Assembly (NCBI GenBank): GCA_018806915.1
Contig: JAGKQI010000099.1
Span: 868,001-932,000 of the forward strand
Direction: 5' to 3'
Origin: Phytophthora colocasiae
Taxonomy: Eukaryota > Oomycota > Peronosporomycetes > Peronosporales > Peronosporaceae
DNA length: 64,000 nt
Part shown: positions 1 through 8,604 of the stretch, piece by piece
Layout of the letters: each line of letters starts with the position of its first letter
Position numbering within the stretch: position 1 is the stretch's first letter
The notes under the pieces: generated by a model
Database searches by the model: none
The model's input: the letters and a program-made list of their open reading frames with translations, nothing else
Told to the model about the DNA's origin: nothing
Position numbers and translations under genes: made by a program

Positions 1-12
1 AACGACGCATAC

Positions 13-807
13 ATGCAGACAATCACTGAGCAAGAAGAGGAAGACGAAGAGTTGGCAATGGCTCAAACCCACACAATGGGCTGGAATGAAGCGGGAGACG
101 TAGTGAGCACCAATGCAGATCTCTCACCGAGTGAAGAGCGAGCACTTCAAGCTACTCGACGGGAACTGGAGCAACTACGAAAGTATCCGTTCTCGAAGGG
201 TTTCTCACCAGCATGGAAGTTGCTTGTAGCTGATCTGAAGCGTGCTATATCGGAGATTCGCAATGGCAACAATGGGGTTAACGTCACAAAGGTGGACCCT
301 CTCATCATGTTACCTGCAACTGGGAACAAATGGCCTCTTCCAAGTGAAACAGCTTCTCGTAAGCTCACACGCCACGTGAAACGTCAAGTAGCAACTGAAC
401 TGCTTGAAGCTGAGGGCCGACTACGAGTGAGTCGACGTGTGGAGCTGCAGCAGTCGCAGATTGAAAGCCTACGACATACAGTGGATGGAGATGTTGCAGC
501 TCGTCTTGAAGCTTTGGCTGAGAGCAACCGACTGAAGACCAAACGGATGCAAGATCTAGAGAAGACGCTGGGATCTATTGAGAAGCTTTGCCAACAGCTC
601 GTGAACGACACCGCTTGCTTACGAGTGGACAGTGACGAGGAAGATCAAAAGACGAGACCATTCCGACCTTCACGTACGTCATCACCAGCTCCTGGAGGCA
701 AACGGAAGTCTTTTGGAGGTTCCAGACGTAATTTATCCTCTGCAATTCTAGCAAACCGACAGAAAGAAGCACACAGAGGCGAAGAGGTAGAGGAAATTAA
801 TCTGTAG
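13..807 (+). CDS. coiled-coil protein of unknown function, possibly 5'-partial
   Basis: An open frame of 264 codons starts at the ATG at 13. The four codons before it are also open to the window edge, so the real start may lie outside. I do not recognise a family. The protein is hydrophilic: an acidic N-terminus, a central charged helical stretch (about residues 115-205) rich in Glu, Arg, Leu and Gln that looks like a coiled coil, then an acidic patch (DSDEED) and a basic Ser/Arg-rich tail with short SSPAPGGKRK-like segments. No membrane segment or signal peptide is visible. The stop codon is embedded in a perfect 16-bp palindrome. A cytoskeletal or nuclear scaffold role would be a guess; a coding call is well supported by length and composition. 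Confidence 0.7.
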   Translation: MQTITEQEEEDEELAMAQTHTMGWNEAGDVVSTNADLSPSEERALQATRRELEQLRKYPFSKGFSPAWKLLVADLKRAISEIRNGNNGVNVTKVDPLIMLPATGNKWPLPSETASRKLTRHVKRQVATELLEAEGRLRVSRRVELQQSQIESLRHTVDGDVAARLEALAESNRLKTKRMQDLEKTLGSIEKLCQQLVNDTACLRVDSDEEDQKTRPFRPSRTSSPAPGGKRKSFGGSRRNLSSAILANRQKEAHRGEEVEEINL

Positions 808-819
808 TACATGTACTAC
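804..819. terminator. perfect 16-bp palindrome over the stop codon
   Basis: GTAGTACATGTACTAC is its own reverse complement and contains the TAG stop of the preceding gene. It could form a hairpin at the start of the 3' UTR. Similar palindromes occur after other genes here. A terminator or 3'-end role is inferred only. Confidence 0.35.
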
Positions 820-949
820 GGTAGAACTACTGCACAACCTGTGACAACTTCCTTGTTTTTTGTGACCATTTCGACTTGTGTCTTTACGATCGCAATGTCT
901 TGGCGTCAGCATCTCCCCCGTTCGTTCTGTGGTGTTGCAGGCGCTTCGT

Positions 950-1612
950 TCCTCACTGTCTGTCATCTGAAGTAGCGAACGCTCATCAAGAGCTTTTCGC
1001 TCGATACTACCCGGTCGAGATCTCTTCAACCCTCTCAGCTGAGGAAAAGTTCCCGTTCATGGCTCAAGGGTGGGAATCTACTCATTCGTTGCTAGTTGAG
1101 TACAAATTGACAAAGGATCAAGTGAAGCAAGCGGTGGCGTCGGGTTCTCTTAGCTTTCGTGAAGGTTTCCACCCGTTGTTCAAGCTGCTGCACAACCAGG
1201 AAATCCCTACGCTTGTGTTCTCAGCAGGTTTGTACGATGTCATCCATGCTGCTTTAGAGAAGGAGTTCGCAAACGCATAGGGAGGATTCAAGCTTCGGAT
1301 CTCAAAGACGAGCAGATCTTCACGCCCAATAACGTGCATGTCGTGTCCAACATGATGCACTTTGACACTCAAGGCCGTATCGAACGTTTCGACGGAAGTG
1401 TCATCCACCCACTCACCAAGACTGCGCATGCATTGCTGGACTCGTCCTTCTGGAAGGAATGCGAGCTGGACAAGCGTCACAACGTGATTCTACTCGGAGA
1501 TTCCCGCGGGGACGTGCACATGGCCGATGGTTCATCAAGGTCGGATTTCTAAACATTCGTGTGGACGAGCTCTACAATGAAGAAGAAGAGCAAGTAGAGC
1601 GAGAACTCGTAT
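950..1612 (+). pseudogene. decayed pyrimidine 5'-nucleotidase (UMPH-1 family)
   Basis: Translated pieces match the intact nucleotidase genes at 4003 and 48540 over most of the HAD core: a LFARYYPVEIS-type segment, FSAGLYDVIHAALE, NVHVVSNMMHFD and VILLGDSRGDVHM. Two frameshifts break it. One is near 1273-1282, after the segment ending EFANA. The other is near 1530, after which KVGFLNIRVDEL continues in another frame. The N-terminal DxDxT catalytic motif and the start region are not recognisable upstream. There is no intron where the 4003 gene has its third intron, so this copy resembles the 48540 gene more. Family enzymes dephosphorylate UMP/CMP; this copy should be inactive. Confidence 0.8.
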
Positions 1613-1827
1613 AAATAGGAGGCATCACTATGGGCGGTTTGTGTCCTATTTTGGCGCTTGTCGTACATATCGTGCTGTCGTATGCTTTGCTGCTGAGCTG
1701 TGTAGAGCAGTGAATCATTCGCTCGTCGGCTCTGGTCTTGGCCCCCTTTGTCGTTGTGCTGTGGGTGCATTTATTGTCCTCCGCAGCAGATGAAAGCGCA
1801 GTTGATCGTTTGTAGTTAACACTCGGA

Positions 1828-3921
1828 ATGACAGCGAACAACACGAAAGGAACTGCAGCGGTGATGAACGCGTCCGAGTCTCCAGGACGCAAGTCCAAGT
1901 CGAATATCCCCGACAAAACCTCACCGAGGAACAAGCAACAGGTCGACGGAGTTCCGTCAAATTCTAATGCAAGTGAACAGGAGAAACAACAACAACGACC
2001 TCCTGAACGAGTTGCACCGGAAGTTGCTACAAATGGAGATGGCAATGGCGACGTCATCGGAGAATACGTCCTAGGAGAGACAATTGGTAAAGGAACATTT
2101 GGCAAAGTGAAACTTGGATTGCATTTGCTCACGGGTGAGAAAGTGGCTGTGAAAATCTTGGAAAAGAAACGAATTGTGCAAGCTGCAGATGTGGAGCGAG
2201 TGGCACGAGAGATTAAAATCCTCAAGCGCAATCGCCACCAGAACGTCATCCAGTTGTTTGAAGTAATCGATTCACCGGATAATATCTTCCTCATCATGGA
2301 GCACGTGGACGGAGGTGAAATGTTCGAGTACATTGTGGCACATCACCGAATTCGCGAACCGGAAGCTGCTTTTCTCTTTCGACAAATCGTGGATGGTCTC
2401 GCGTATTTGCACTCGAATGAAGTGACACATCGCGACTTGAAGCCTGAAAACTTGTTGCTCCAGTCGAACCGCCAACACAAGCAGCAATCGTCTCCTTCTA
2501 CACTTTTAGTCAAGATTGTGGACTTTGGACTGAGCAATACGCATGATGGTAATCGTCTGCTGCGTACAGCTTGTGGTTCCCCTTGTTACGCTGCACCAGA
2601 AATGATCCAAGGACGTTTATATCATGGCCCCACTGCGGACATGTGGAGTTTGGGTGTTGTGCTCTTCGCTATGGTTTGTGGGTTTCTCCCTTTTGAAGAT
2701 AGCAACACCAATATGCTGTACAAGAAGATTCTAAGTGCTAACTACAAGATGCCGACGTTTCTATCGGCAAATGCTCAAGATTTAATTCGCCACATCCTCG
2801 AGACGGACCCCAGCAAACGCTACACCGTGGACAACATCCGCCAACATCCGTGGCTTGCAGCGGTGCAAGTACCCGATATATCTGGTTACGACGCCGGTGG
2901 AGCAATGAGTGACGATATCAAGGCACGACACGAGCTTGTGCTAAATCAATTGGAATCGCTGGGGTTATCAAAAGAAGAGGTGCAGTTGGCGTTGTCGAAG
3001 AAAACATTCAACAGGTTCACAGCATCCTATTACCTTCTCGATAGTAAACTCCAACGCATGACGAAGAACCGCGTCATACTGCCCACCAACAATCCCAACG
3101 CTTTGATCGATCGTCGCGAAGGTAACTCCAACAGTGATGGGAAACGTCAAGATAAACAGCCAGAAGCCACAGTCCGGGCGGGTGGGAGTGATGTTGGTAT
3201 CATGAGTTCAAACTCTTCAACAGGAGGGAAAAACGCAGAAACTGAAACACCTCGACGTCAAAATTCAAGTTCTCGCGGCGTTCAGGAAACTCCAAGACGC
3301 AGATCGAATTCTCACCACCAACAGCCTCCGTCTCACCAGCAACAACAGAATGAGAGTCCGTATGCTCGACGTGCAGTCACACCTGCAACTCCAAGGCAAC
3401 CTGACCTCAAAGACGGATCTAAACCCGCACAACGACCAAGTTCAGTACGAGGTGGGCGAAATCTCGTCATGATAAACAATGGACCAACAGTGCACCCCAG
3501 TGGGGCATTTCTGTCCATTGCACCCAATCCACCACGTGACCATCGCCACTCTGGTGTGCTCACCTCCAGGAAACCACACAGTAATTCACGCGTCACAGTC
3601 AGCAATGGGATGGTAGCTCTTCGGCCTATTGTGCAACCAGTTCATCCACCGAGACGAGAATTGCCGCAGTCAGCCGCCACTCGTCGACATTCCACTGAAA
3701 TTCCACAACATCCTCAAGTGTTGGAACCTCCTTCTCATCATGCGATCACTTCGACGAATGGTGGTGTGGTGGTGATCCGAAGACGTCCGCAAGGACCAGT
3801 TCCTCCTCCTCACCATGCAAGTCACACACAAAGTCCTCATCAAGCACATGTGACAGTAAATTCGACAAGCCAAAACGCTAAAGCAGATGACACTCGATCA
3901 GTATCAACAGTGAACTTATAG
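1828..3921 (+). CDS. SNF1/AMPK-related serine/threonine protein kinase
   Basis: This single-exon gene encodes 697 residues. A low-complexity N-terminus (1-78) precedes a complete kinase domain (about 80-343). The domain has the glycine loop GKGTFGKV, the ATP lysine K109 (VAVK), E128, the catalytic loop HRDLKPEN (D203), DFG at 232-234, activation-loop T247 in RTACGSPCY, and the APE motif. The LRTACGSPCYAAPE loop and the DFGLSN motif are typical of SNF1/AMPK-type kinases. About ten extra polar residues (SNRQHKQQSS) lie between the catalytic loop and DFG. A UBA-like segment follows (about 367-407), as in AMPK/SNF1 relatives. The C-terminal ~290 residues are Gln/Ser/Pro-rich and I do not see a clear KA1 domain. 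The likely role is energy or stress signalling; the exact orthology is unsure. Confidence 0.92.
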   Translation: MTANNTKGTAAVMNASESPGRKSKSNIPDKTSPRNKQQVDGVPSNSNASEQEKQQQRPPERVAPEVATNGDGNGDVIGEYVLGETIGKGTFGKVKLGLHLLTGEKVAVKILEKKRIVQAADVERVAREIKILKRNRHQNVIQLFEVIDSPDNIFLIMEHVDGGEMFEYIVAHHRIREPEAAFLFRQIVDGLAYLHSNEVTHRDLKPENLLLQSNRQHKQQSSPSTLLVKIVDFGLSNTHDGNRLLRTACGSPCYAAPEMIQGRLYHGPTADMWSLGVVLFAMVCGFLPFEDSNTNMLYKKILSANYKMPTFLSANAQDLIRHILETDPSKRYTVDNIRQHPWLAAVQVPDISGYDAGGAMSDDIKARHELVLNQLESLGLSKEEVQLALSKKTFNRFTASYYLLDSKLQRMTKNRVILPTNNPNALIDRREGNSNSDGKRQDKQPEATVRAGGSDVGIMSSNSSTGGKNAETETPRRQNSSSRGVQETPRRRSNSHHQQPPSHQQQQNESPYARRAVTPATPRQPDLKDGSKPAQRPSSVRGGRNLVMINNGPTVHPSGAFLSIAPNPPRDHRHSGVLTSRKPHSNSRVTVSNGMVALRPIVQPVHPPRRELPQSAATRRHSTEIPQHPQVLEPPSHHAITSTNGGVVVIRRRPQGPVPPPHHASHTQSPHQAHVTVNSTSQNAKADDTRSVSTVNL

Positions 3922-3932
3922 ACAATACTAGT

Positions 3933-3950
3933 ACTACTACAGGTAGTAGT
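3933..3950. terminator. short hairpin 12 bp after the kinase stop
   Basis: ACTACTAC and GTAGTAGT are separated by two bases and followed by an A-rich run. This is a second palindromic element just 3' of a gene. Its function is unknown. Confidence 0.3.
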
Positions 3951-4002
3951 AAAAAATATTGATAATATATTGCTTGTATTGTATTGTTCTAAGCGAGTTG
4001 CA

Positions 4003-5241
4003 ATGCTCGGGTTTCGTCACCTAACTCGAGCCTGTCCGCTCTTCCTGTGCGGCTCCGCCGGCCTGGCCTTTGCTGCTACAGCTGCTGCTACGAGTCACCT
4101 TGACAATACTTTGACCGCTCACACTGAATCCAGCTCTATTCACCGCCGGCCGGAGGGGAAGCCGATGATGTTCGTGCGCGACCCAGGCGAGTATTATTGT
4201 CACATTACAATAACATTATTGATAATCATAGTTCCAAAACAATATAATAATTGAATTGTTGCAGACGAGTTTGCGCGCAAATGGAAGAAGTTTTCCACCG
4301 ATCGACTGGACAAACTCGTGGTCATTGCCGACTTCGACTACACTCTGACCCCCGCTTATAAACCCACAGGTTTGTGGCCAACTATTGCAATTATTGTACT
4401 AGAAAATTCACTTATTGCTTTTAAAGATGACCAAGCTCTTAGCACGCATCGTCTTCTGATGGAGAGTGAAGCTCTTGGCCCACAGGCAGAGACCATAGCT
4501 CGAGATATTTTCGAGAAATATTACCCGATCGAACAGTCAGCGAAACTCACCAAGGAAGAAAAATTGCCTTTCATGATCGAGTGGTGGACGAAGACACACG
4601 AACTTATGATCAAGCACGGCGTGTCGAAGAGTGCTGTGAAGAAGGCGGTAGAGGAGAGCGACATTTCACTTCGTGAAGGTTTCATGGAGATTTTTGACTT
4701 GTTGGCGAGCAGGAATGTGCCAACGCTTATTTTTTCTGCGGGGCTTTACGACGTGATTCACGCCGTCTTGGACAAGGAATACGCTAAGACTGCGATGAAG
4801 ACGCCCCCGAAGAATGTTCACGTTATCTCCAACATGATGCGGTTCGACGAGTCTGACAAGGTCGTCGGCTTCGACGGAACGGTACGGCTAACTGATTGAA
4901 AAAAGATGGTTGAATGGTATAATTAACAATTGGTTTTACTGTCGATACTGTAGCTTATCCACAGTCTGAACAAGGACGCTAGTGCCCTGGTGGAAACCGA
5001 ATTCTGGAAGCAGTGCCAGCTGGAAAAGCGGCACAATATTCTTCTCCTGGGAGACTCACTCGGCGACGCGAACATGGCCAACGGCTTGGACTTTAAGGAG
5101 GACGAAATCGTGCGCATCGGCTTCTTGAACGACGGTGCTGATGAGAAGTTGGACTTGTACCTGCAGAGGTTCGATGTTGTACTCACGAACGACTCGAGTT
5201 TGTTGCCTGTCGAGCTCCTACTGCATCAGATTCAGCTGTAA
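4003..5241 (+). CDS. pyrimidine 5'-nucleotidase, UMPH-1/NT5C3 family (HAD), four exons
   Basis: Proposed exons are 4003-4186, 4265-4369, 4427-4881 and 4954-5241, giving 343 residues. Phases agree and the junctions align with the paralogue at 48540. The HAD motif I DFDYTLT carries nucleophile D84 and acid D86; FSAGLYDVIH, NVHVISNMMRFD and ILLLGDSLGDANM mark the cap and HAD motifs III/IV. Known family members hydrolyse pyrimidine nucleoside 5'-monophosphates with Mg2+. The first ~30 residues are Ala/Leu-rich with early Arg residues, suggesting a signal peptide, anchor or mitochondrial presequence. Intron 1 appears to use a GC donor (CCAG|GCGAGT). Intron 2 is 57 bp, in frame and free of stops. 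The last 10 bp overlap the end of the opposing acyltransferase gene. Confidence 0.87.
4187..4264 (+). other. GC-AG intron (intron 1 of nucleotidase)
   Basis: The splice phase requires the donor CAG|GCGAGT rather than the nearby GT, which would put the downstream exon out of frame. The paralogue at 48718 has an ordinary GT donor at the same codon position. Confidence 0.75.
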
Positions 5242-6665
5242 CCACGTGAGCACGATACCTCTATGCTGGATTGCCCTCTGAATTGTTCCTTTCCTTTCGT
5301 GGCTGACTTTTGCTTGTTCTGCTGTGGGCTTGAGCTTCTTGTGTTTGATTCAAGAGGCTCGTCGGAATCTGTGTCGCTTTGTTCTACGATCTTCTCGTGA
5401 TCATACGAAGCTAATCGGTTAAGTACTCGGGAGAGTCTCTGGGCTAGTAGCTGTGACGGATACTCAATCAAATGGTAGGAGGCCGTCGCCAACAGAATCA
5501 CCAGCCCGAAAACAGCGAACGTCTTGTCGTAGTACTTGGTCTCCTGCTTGATCGGAGGCGTGAAGATCACGAACACATGGAGTAAATAGACGGAGAAACT
5601 AATCTTGCCCAAGTACCTCAGAACGATCCACTCGAAGATGAGAGACACGGTGGACGGCTGGATCATCTCGATGACGATGATCAAGGACAGTTTGACGCTG
5701 GTAAACGGCATGATGTATCTCGTGTCCGGGGGTAGTGGCATACCCAGCCAGTTGAAAAACAGACCACGGAAGACCACACTCAAGTACACTGCGATCAAAA
5801 CGAACTCGACGATGCGAAGTCCGATGACGTGTAACGTGCGGAAGTTGAAACTCGTCGCTTTGATCCACGCCTCAGTCTTGACGAAGAGAACAGCAGCCAT
5901 GGACCCGGCCACAAACGTCGGTAGGTGTTTACTCAGCGGTTGGCGGTAGAAGTTGTCTCGAGTTGTGTACAGGCCCTCGTGGATCACCCAAACGTAGAGA
6001 GGGACGAAAGCCATCCACCAGAACCGACCCACCATCAACACGGCCAGCACGAACGCGGGTAGAATGAAGTAGTACGAGATCTCCAACGGTAACGTCCACA
6101 TGAGGTAGTGTCGGTGTTCAGGATGGAAGGTGAGGGTCTGGAAGAGGTTGAAGTCCTCGGGTTGTTTCACGAGATAGTACCGATTCTTGTACTCGAACGG
6201 CATGAGCCACAAGGCGATGGATAGCAGAGCGAACAACGGATAGACGCGGAAGAAACGCTTGGAGAAGTAGTCGGCGAGCGTGTACCCCCACTTTCGGTAG
6301 GACGCGTTCTCGGCGAAGAGTTTGATGCTCTTCTTCATGAAGATCATGGTGAGCAGGAACGAGGAGAGAACGAAGAAGGCGTCGACACCGACTGCTCCCA
6401 TGAAGAGGTCGTGCATGTATCCGGAGTGTTGAGTCACGACGAAGACGACGGCTGCACCTCTCACACCATCGAGGAAGAGAATCTTGGCTACTGGAGACAG
6501 TTGTGGTTGGGTGGGTTTGCTCCGTTCAAAACCCTGATTTGTCTTGGCCCGCAAGTCCGTGGTGTCTGTATCGGTGTGCTGCGGTATGTTGGATTGTTGA
6601 TGGTGGTGACTGTGGTCTTGAATTACCTGGATGTCCAGGGCGGTGTCTGTATTGTGTCCTAGCAT
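5232..6665 (-). CDS. membrane acyltransferase 3 family protein, copy 1
   Basis: The 477-residue protein has a His/Gln/Thr-rich cytosolic-looking N-terminus (1-58), then FLDGVRGAAVVFVVTQHSG (about 64-82), the hallmark start of the acyltransferase 3 (OafA/YrhL-like) domain. About ten hydrophobic segments follow to about residue 420, ending in a polar tail. Family members transfer acyl groups to sugars or lipids in membranes; the substrate here is unknown. It is single-exon. The N-terminus is almost identical to copy 2 (15414), with one residue missing near position 40. The end (NRLASYDHEK) instead matches copy 3 (47159), so the gene looks like a mosaic. Its stop codon lies inside the last codons of the convergent nucleotidase gene. 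Confidence 0.88.
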   Translation of the reverse strand: MLGHNTDTALDIQVIQDHSHHHQQSNIPQHTDTDTTDLRAKTNQGFERSKPTQPQLSPVAKILFLDGVRGAAVVFVVTQHSGYMHDLFMGAVGVDAFFVLSSFLLTMIFMKKSIKLFAENASYRKWGYTLADYFSKRFFRVYPLFALLSIALWLMPFEYKNRYYLVKQPEDFNLFQTLTFHPEHRHYLMWTLPLEISYYFILPAFVLAVLMVGRFWWMAFVPLYVWVIHEGLYTTRDNFYRQPLSKHLPTFVAGSMAAVLFVKTEAWIKATSFNFRTLHVIGLRIVEFVLIAVYLSVVFRGLFFNWLGMPLPPDTRYIMPFTSVKLSLIIVIEMIQPSTVSLIFEWIVLRYLGKISFSVYLLHVFVIFTPPIKQETKYYDKTFAVFGLVILLATASYHLIEYPSQLLAQRLSRVLNRLASYDHEKIVEQSDTDSDEPLESNTRSSSPQQNKQKSATKGKEQFRGQSSIEVSCSRGYS

Positions 6666-6938
6666 TTGGCTGGAAGAGATTCAGAGCGCCACGAACGGTT
6701 GTAGCCTTGGTAAGTGAAGGAATGGCGAAAATTGGAGTTGCGTCTGCCGCTCGCCTCCTTGATAAACAAATTTGCGTGCATCAATGCTCGATGGTGAGAT
6801 TTGATCCGGTACACCGATCGACAGAATGCATGAACCACTTTCCCGCAGGTGCAAAGTCTGTCCTGCGTGTGTAGACTGGTTATGTGAGAACGAATTAATA
6901 ACGATTTTGGTAAAAGATAGAGAGCAGCTGTATTTGCA

Positions 6939-7684
6939 CTAAAAATTGGTTTTAAGTGCCTTGTTAAATGCACTAGTGACGGTATCCGCTTTAATGGATT
7001 CCCAGGCTGAAATGGCACGCTTTATCGTAGCCAAGCGCTTTTCTTTCGCCGTCGTAGCAGTAGCCTTTTCAAACAGCCATAACGCCTTCAGCTTCGCCTT
7101 GAGAGGCCCCATAATGCCAACGTCTAAGGGCTGGCAAACAGAGGTAGCGTTTTTAGGCAATGGCTGTAGAACAGCGCCAAGTTCCTCCGAAACTATAGCT
7201 TCCGATACGCCCGAGACATGACACTCTAAGTTATCTACGAGTAGTAGAGCCGAGGGCGTAATGTGCTGCTGCAGAAGCGAGCGTAGGTAAAGCTTCCACA
7301 CGCGAGAGTCCATGCTTTTGTCTGTACAGTATACACATGACCTACATATATAAACAGTTTAAGTACAAATAAACGAAATAAAACAAATTAAAAAGACTCA
7401 CCTTGGGGGTATGTTGGCAATTCTTCCATCTCGATGGTTCCGTTCGGTTCCCCTCGCAAAATAAATAGCAATGGCAGCTTGACACCATCAGCACGAATTG
7501 TGCATACGGCGTTGTTTGGCTGGCGCGTACACCTCCTCAAGGAGGCCTGTGATGGCAACCTCCTCTGCCTCCTGCAATACTGTCGCGGGTGGTGGGGTCT
7601 GCGAGGACTCCTCGTCCGCTGCCTCATTAATTTTAGGCGGCTGACAGAAACCCAAAATAGCCCAAAACTTTTTTTTTCACACAA
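6939..7684 (-). pseudogene. pogo/Tigger-like DDE transposase remnant
   Basis: On the minus strand, CTIRADGVKLPLLFILRG and LLLVDNLECHVSG match the DDE_1 (pogo/CENP-B-like) transposase pattern, with the second catalytic Asp in LLVDN. The tail PLPKNATSVCQPLDVGIMG is the usual block before the third catalytic Asp. A short intron is plausible at about 7325-7402 (donor CAAG|GTGAGT, acceptor ATGTAG). After it, the coding frame is disturbed near 7310 (GCATGGAC, consistent with loss of four bases from an ATGG repeat). The N-terminal DNA-binding part is absent or unreadable, so this is a dead fragment. It ends about 270 bp from acyltransferase copy 1. Confidence 0.72.
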
Positions 7685-8205
7685 TCAAAGTGGGCTAATC
7701 ATCATTCAGGAGTTATGCGGTATTAATAATAGTGTTATTAATAGTCAGTGGTGCGGGGACAGGGTGGGGCTTGGACATTAATACACAAAAATTAATGTGC
7801 ACACAACAACAAAAATTCTTCGATTACGAATGGACAAATCTCCTGAGTTGTGGTACTGTTGTACTTCACGTAGAAAGTTCGCAGTACCGACAATTTCTGT
7901 GATCCAATCTTGTGCCGTTTCTCGAAAAAGCATTTATTGAACCAGAGAAGAATGGCCTGTGGTTTAAGTCGTAAACGGCCTTAATTCCTAGAATTTACAC
8001 GCGAACACTGTAAAACGTACTATAGATCCAGCAGAGTTGTAGTACGACATGATTGAATTCAATTGAATCTGCGAGTGGATGCCCATCGTAAGTGTCGATA
8101 TCGTACCGCGTAAACGTGATGAAAGAGACTACTGTACATGTACTTATGCTTTAATTGTACAAATAACTTTTAGCCAGCTTAAAATGAACAAAATCGCGCA
8201 CTCAC
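7685..8205. other. spacer with no recognised gene
   Basis: This 520-bp AT-rich stretch lies between the pogo remnant and the piggyBac left end. I see no convincing coding frame, only scattered short palindromes such as TGTACATGTAC near 8150. Confidence 0.5.
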
Positions 8206-8604
8206 TTAACCCCTTGAAACCGGGGTAGTACCGTACCCCATGTGAGCCTAAGCCCTAGATGCTCTAACTTGTATGTACGGGGAAGGGTTCTCATACAAAG
8301 CTCTATATGAAAGCGTAACATGTATAGTGGATAGCCGCGGGATAAACCTAGTCTTCGAGGCTGGTGTCTCTTGATATCGTGTATGGTGCATCATTCGGCA
8401 GTAAATAATACATGTTTGCGAACCTAACATGTATGTCATACAGCAAAACCAGTACAAGCGTGAAGTAGAGGCAGTGCGCCGACGAACACAGCCGTGAAAA
8501 TGAAGCGCATAACAGCATCACCAAAAACATGTGCAGCCGATCAGAATTGTGTGATATTTTGCTATACTGAAACTCAATATAAATGGAAGGACGCTATCAG
8601 CTGT

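Noticed and set aside
876..960. Possible surviving DxDxT motif (DHFD...) before the 950 pseudogene
   Set aside because: Resemblance to the nucleotidase motif is too weak and the flanking residues do not align.
5605..5949. Plus-strand ORF inside acyltransferase copy 1 (and its equivalents at 16133 and 47842)
   Set aside because: Antisense shadows of the acyltransferase; preserved only because the three copies are similar.
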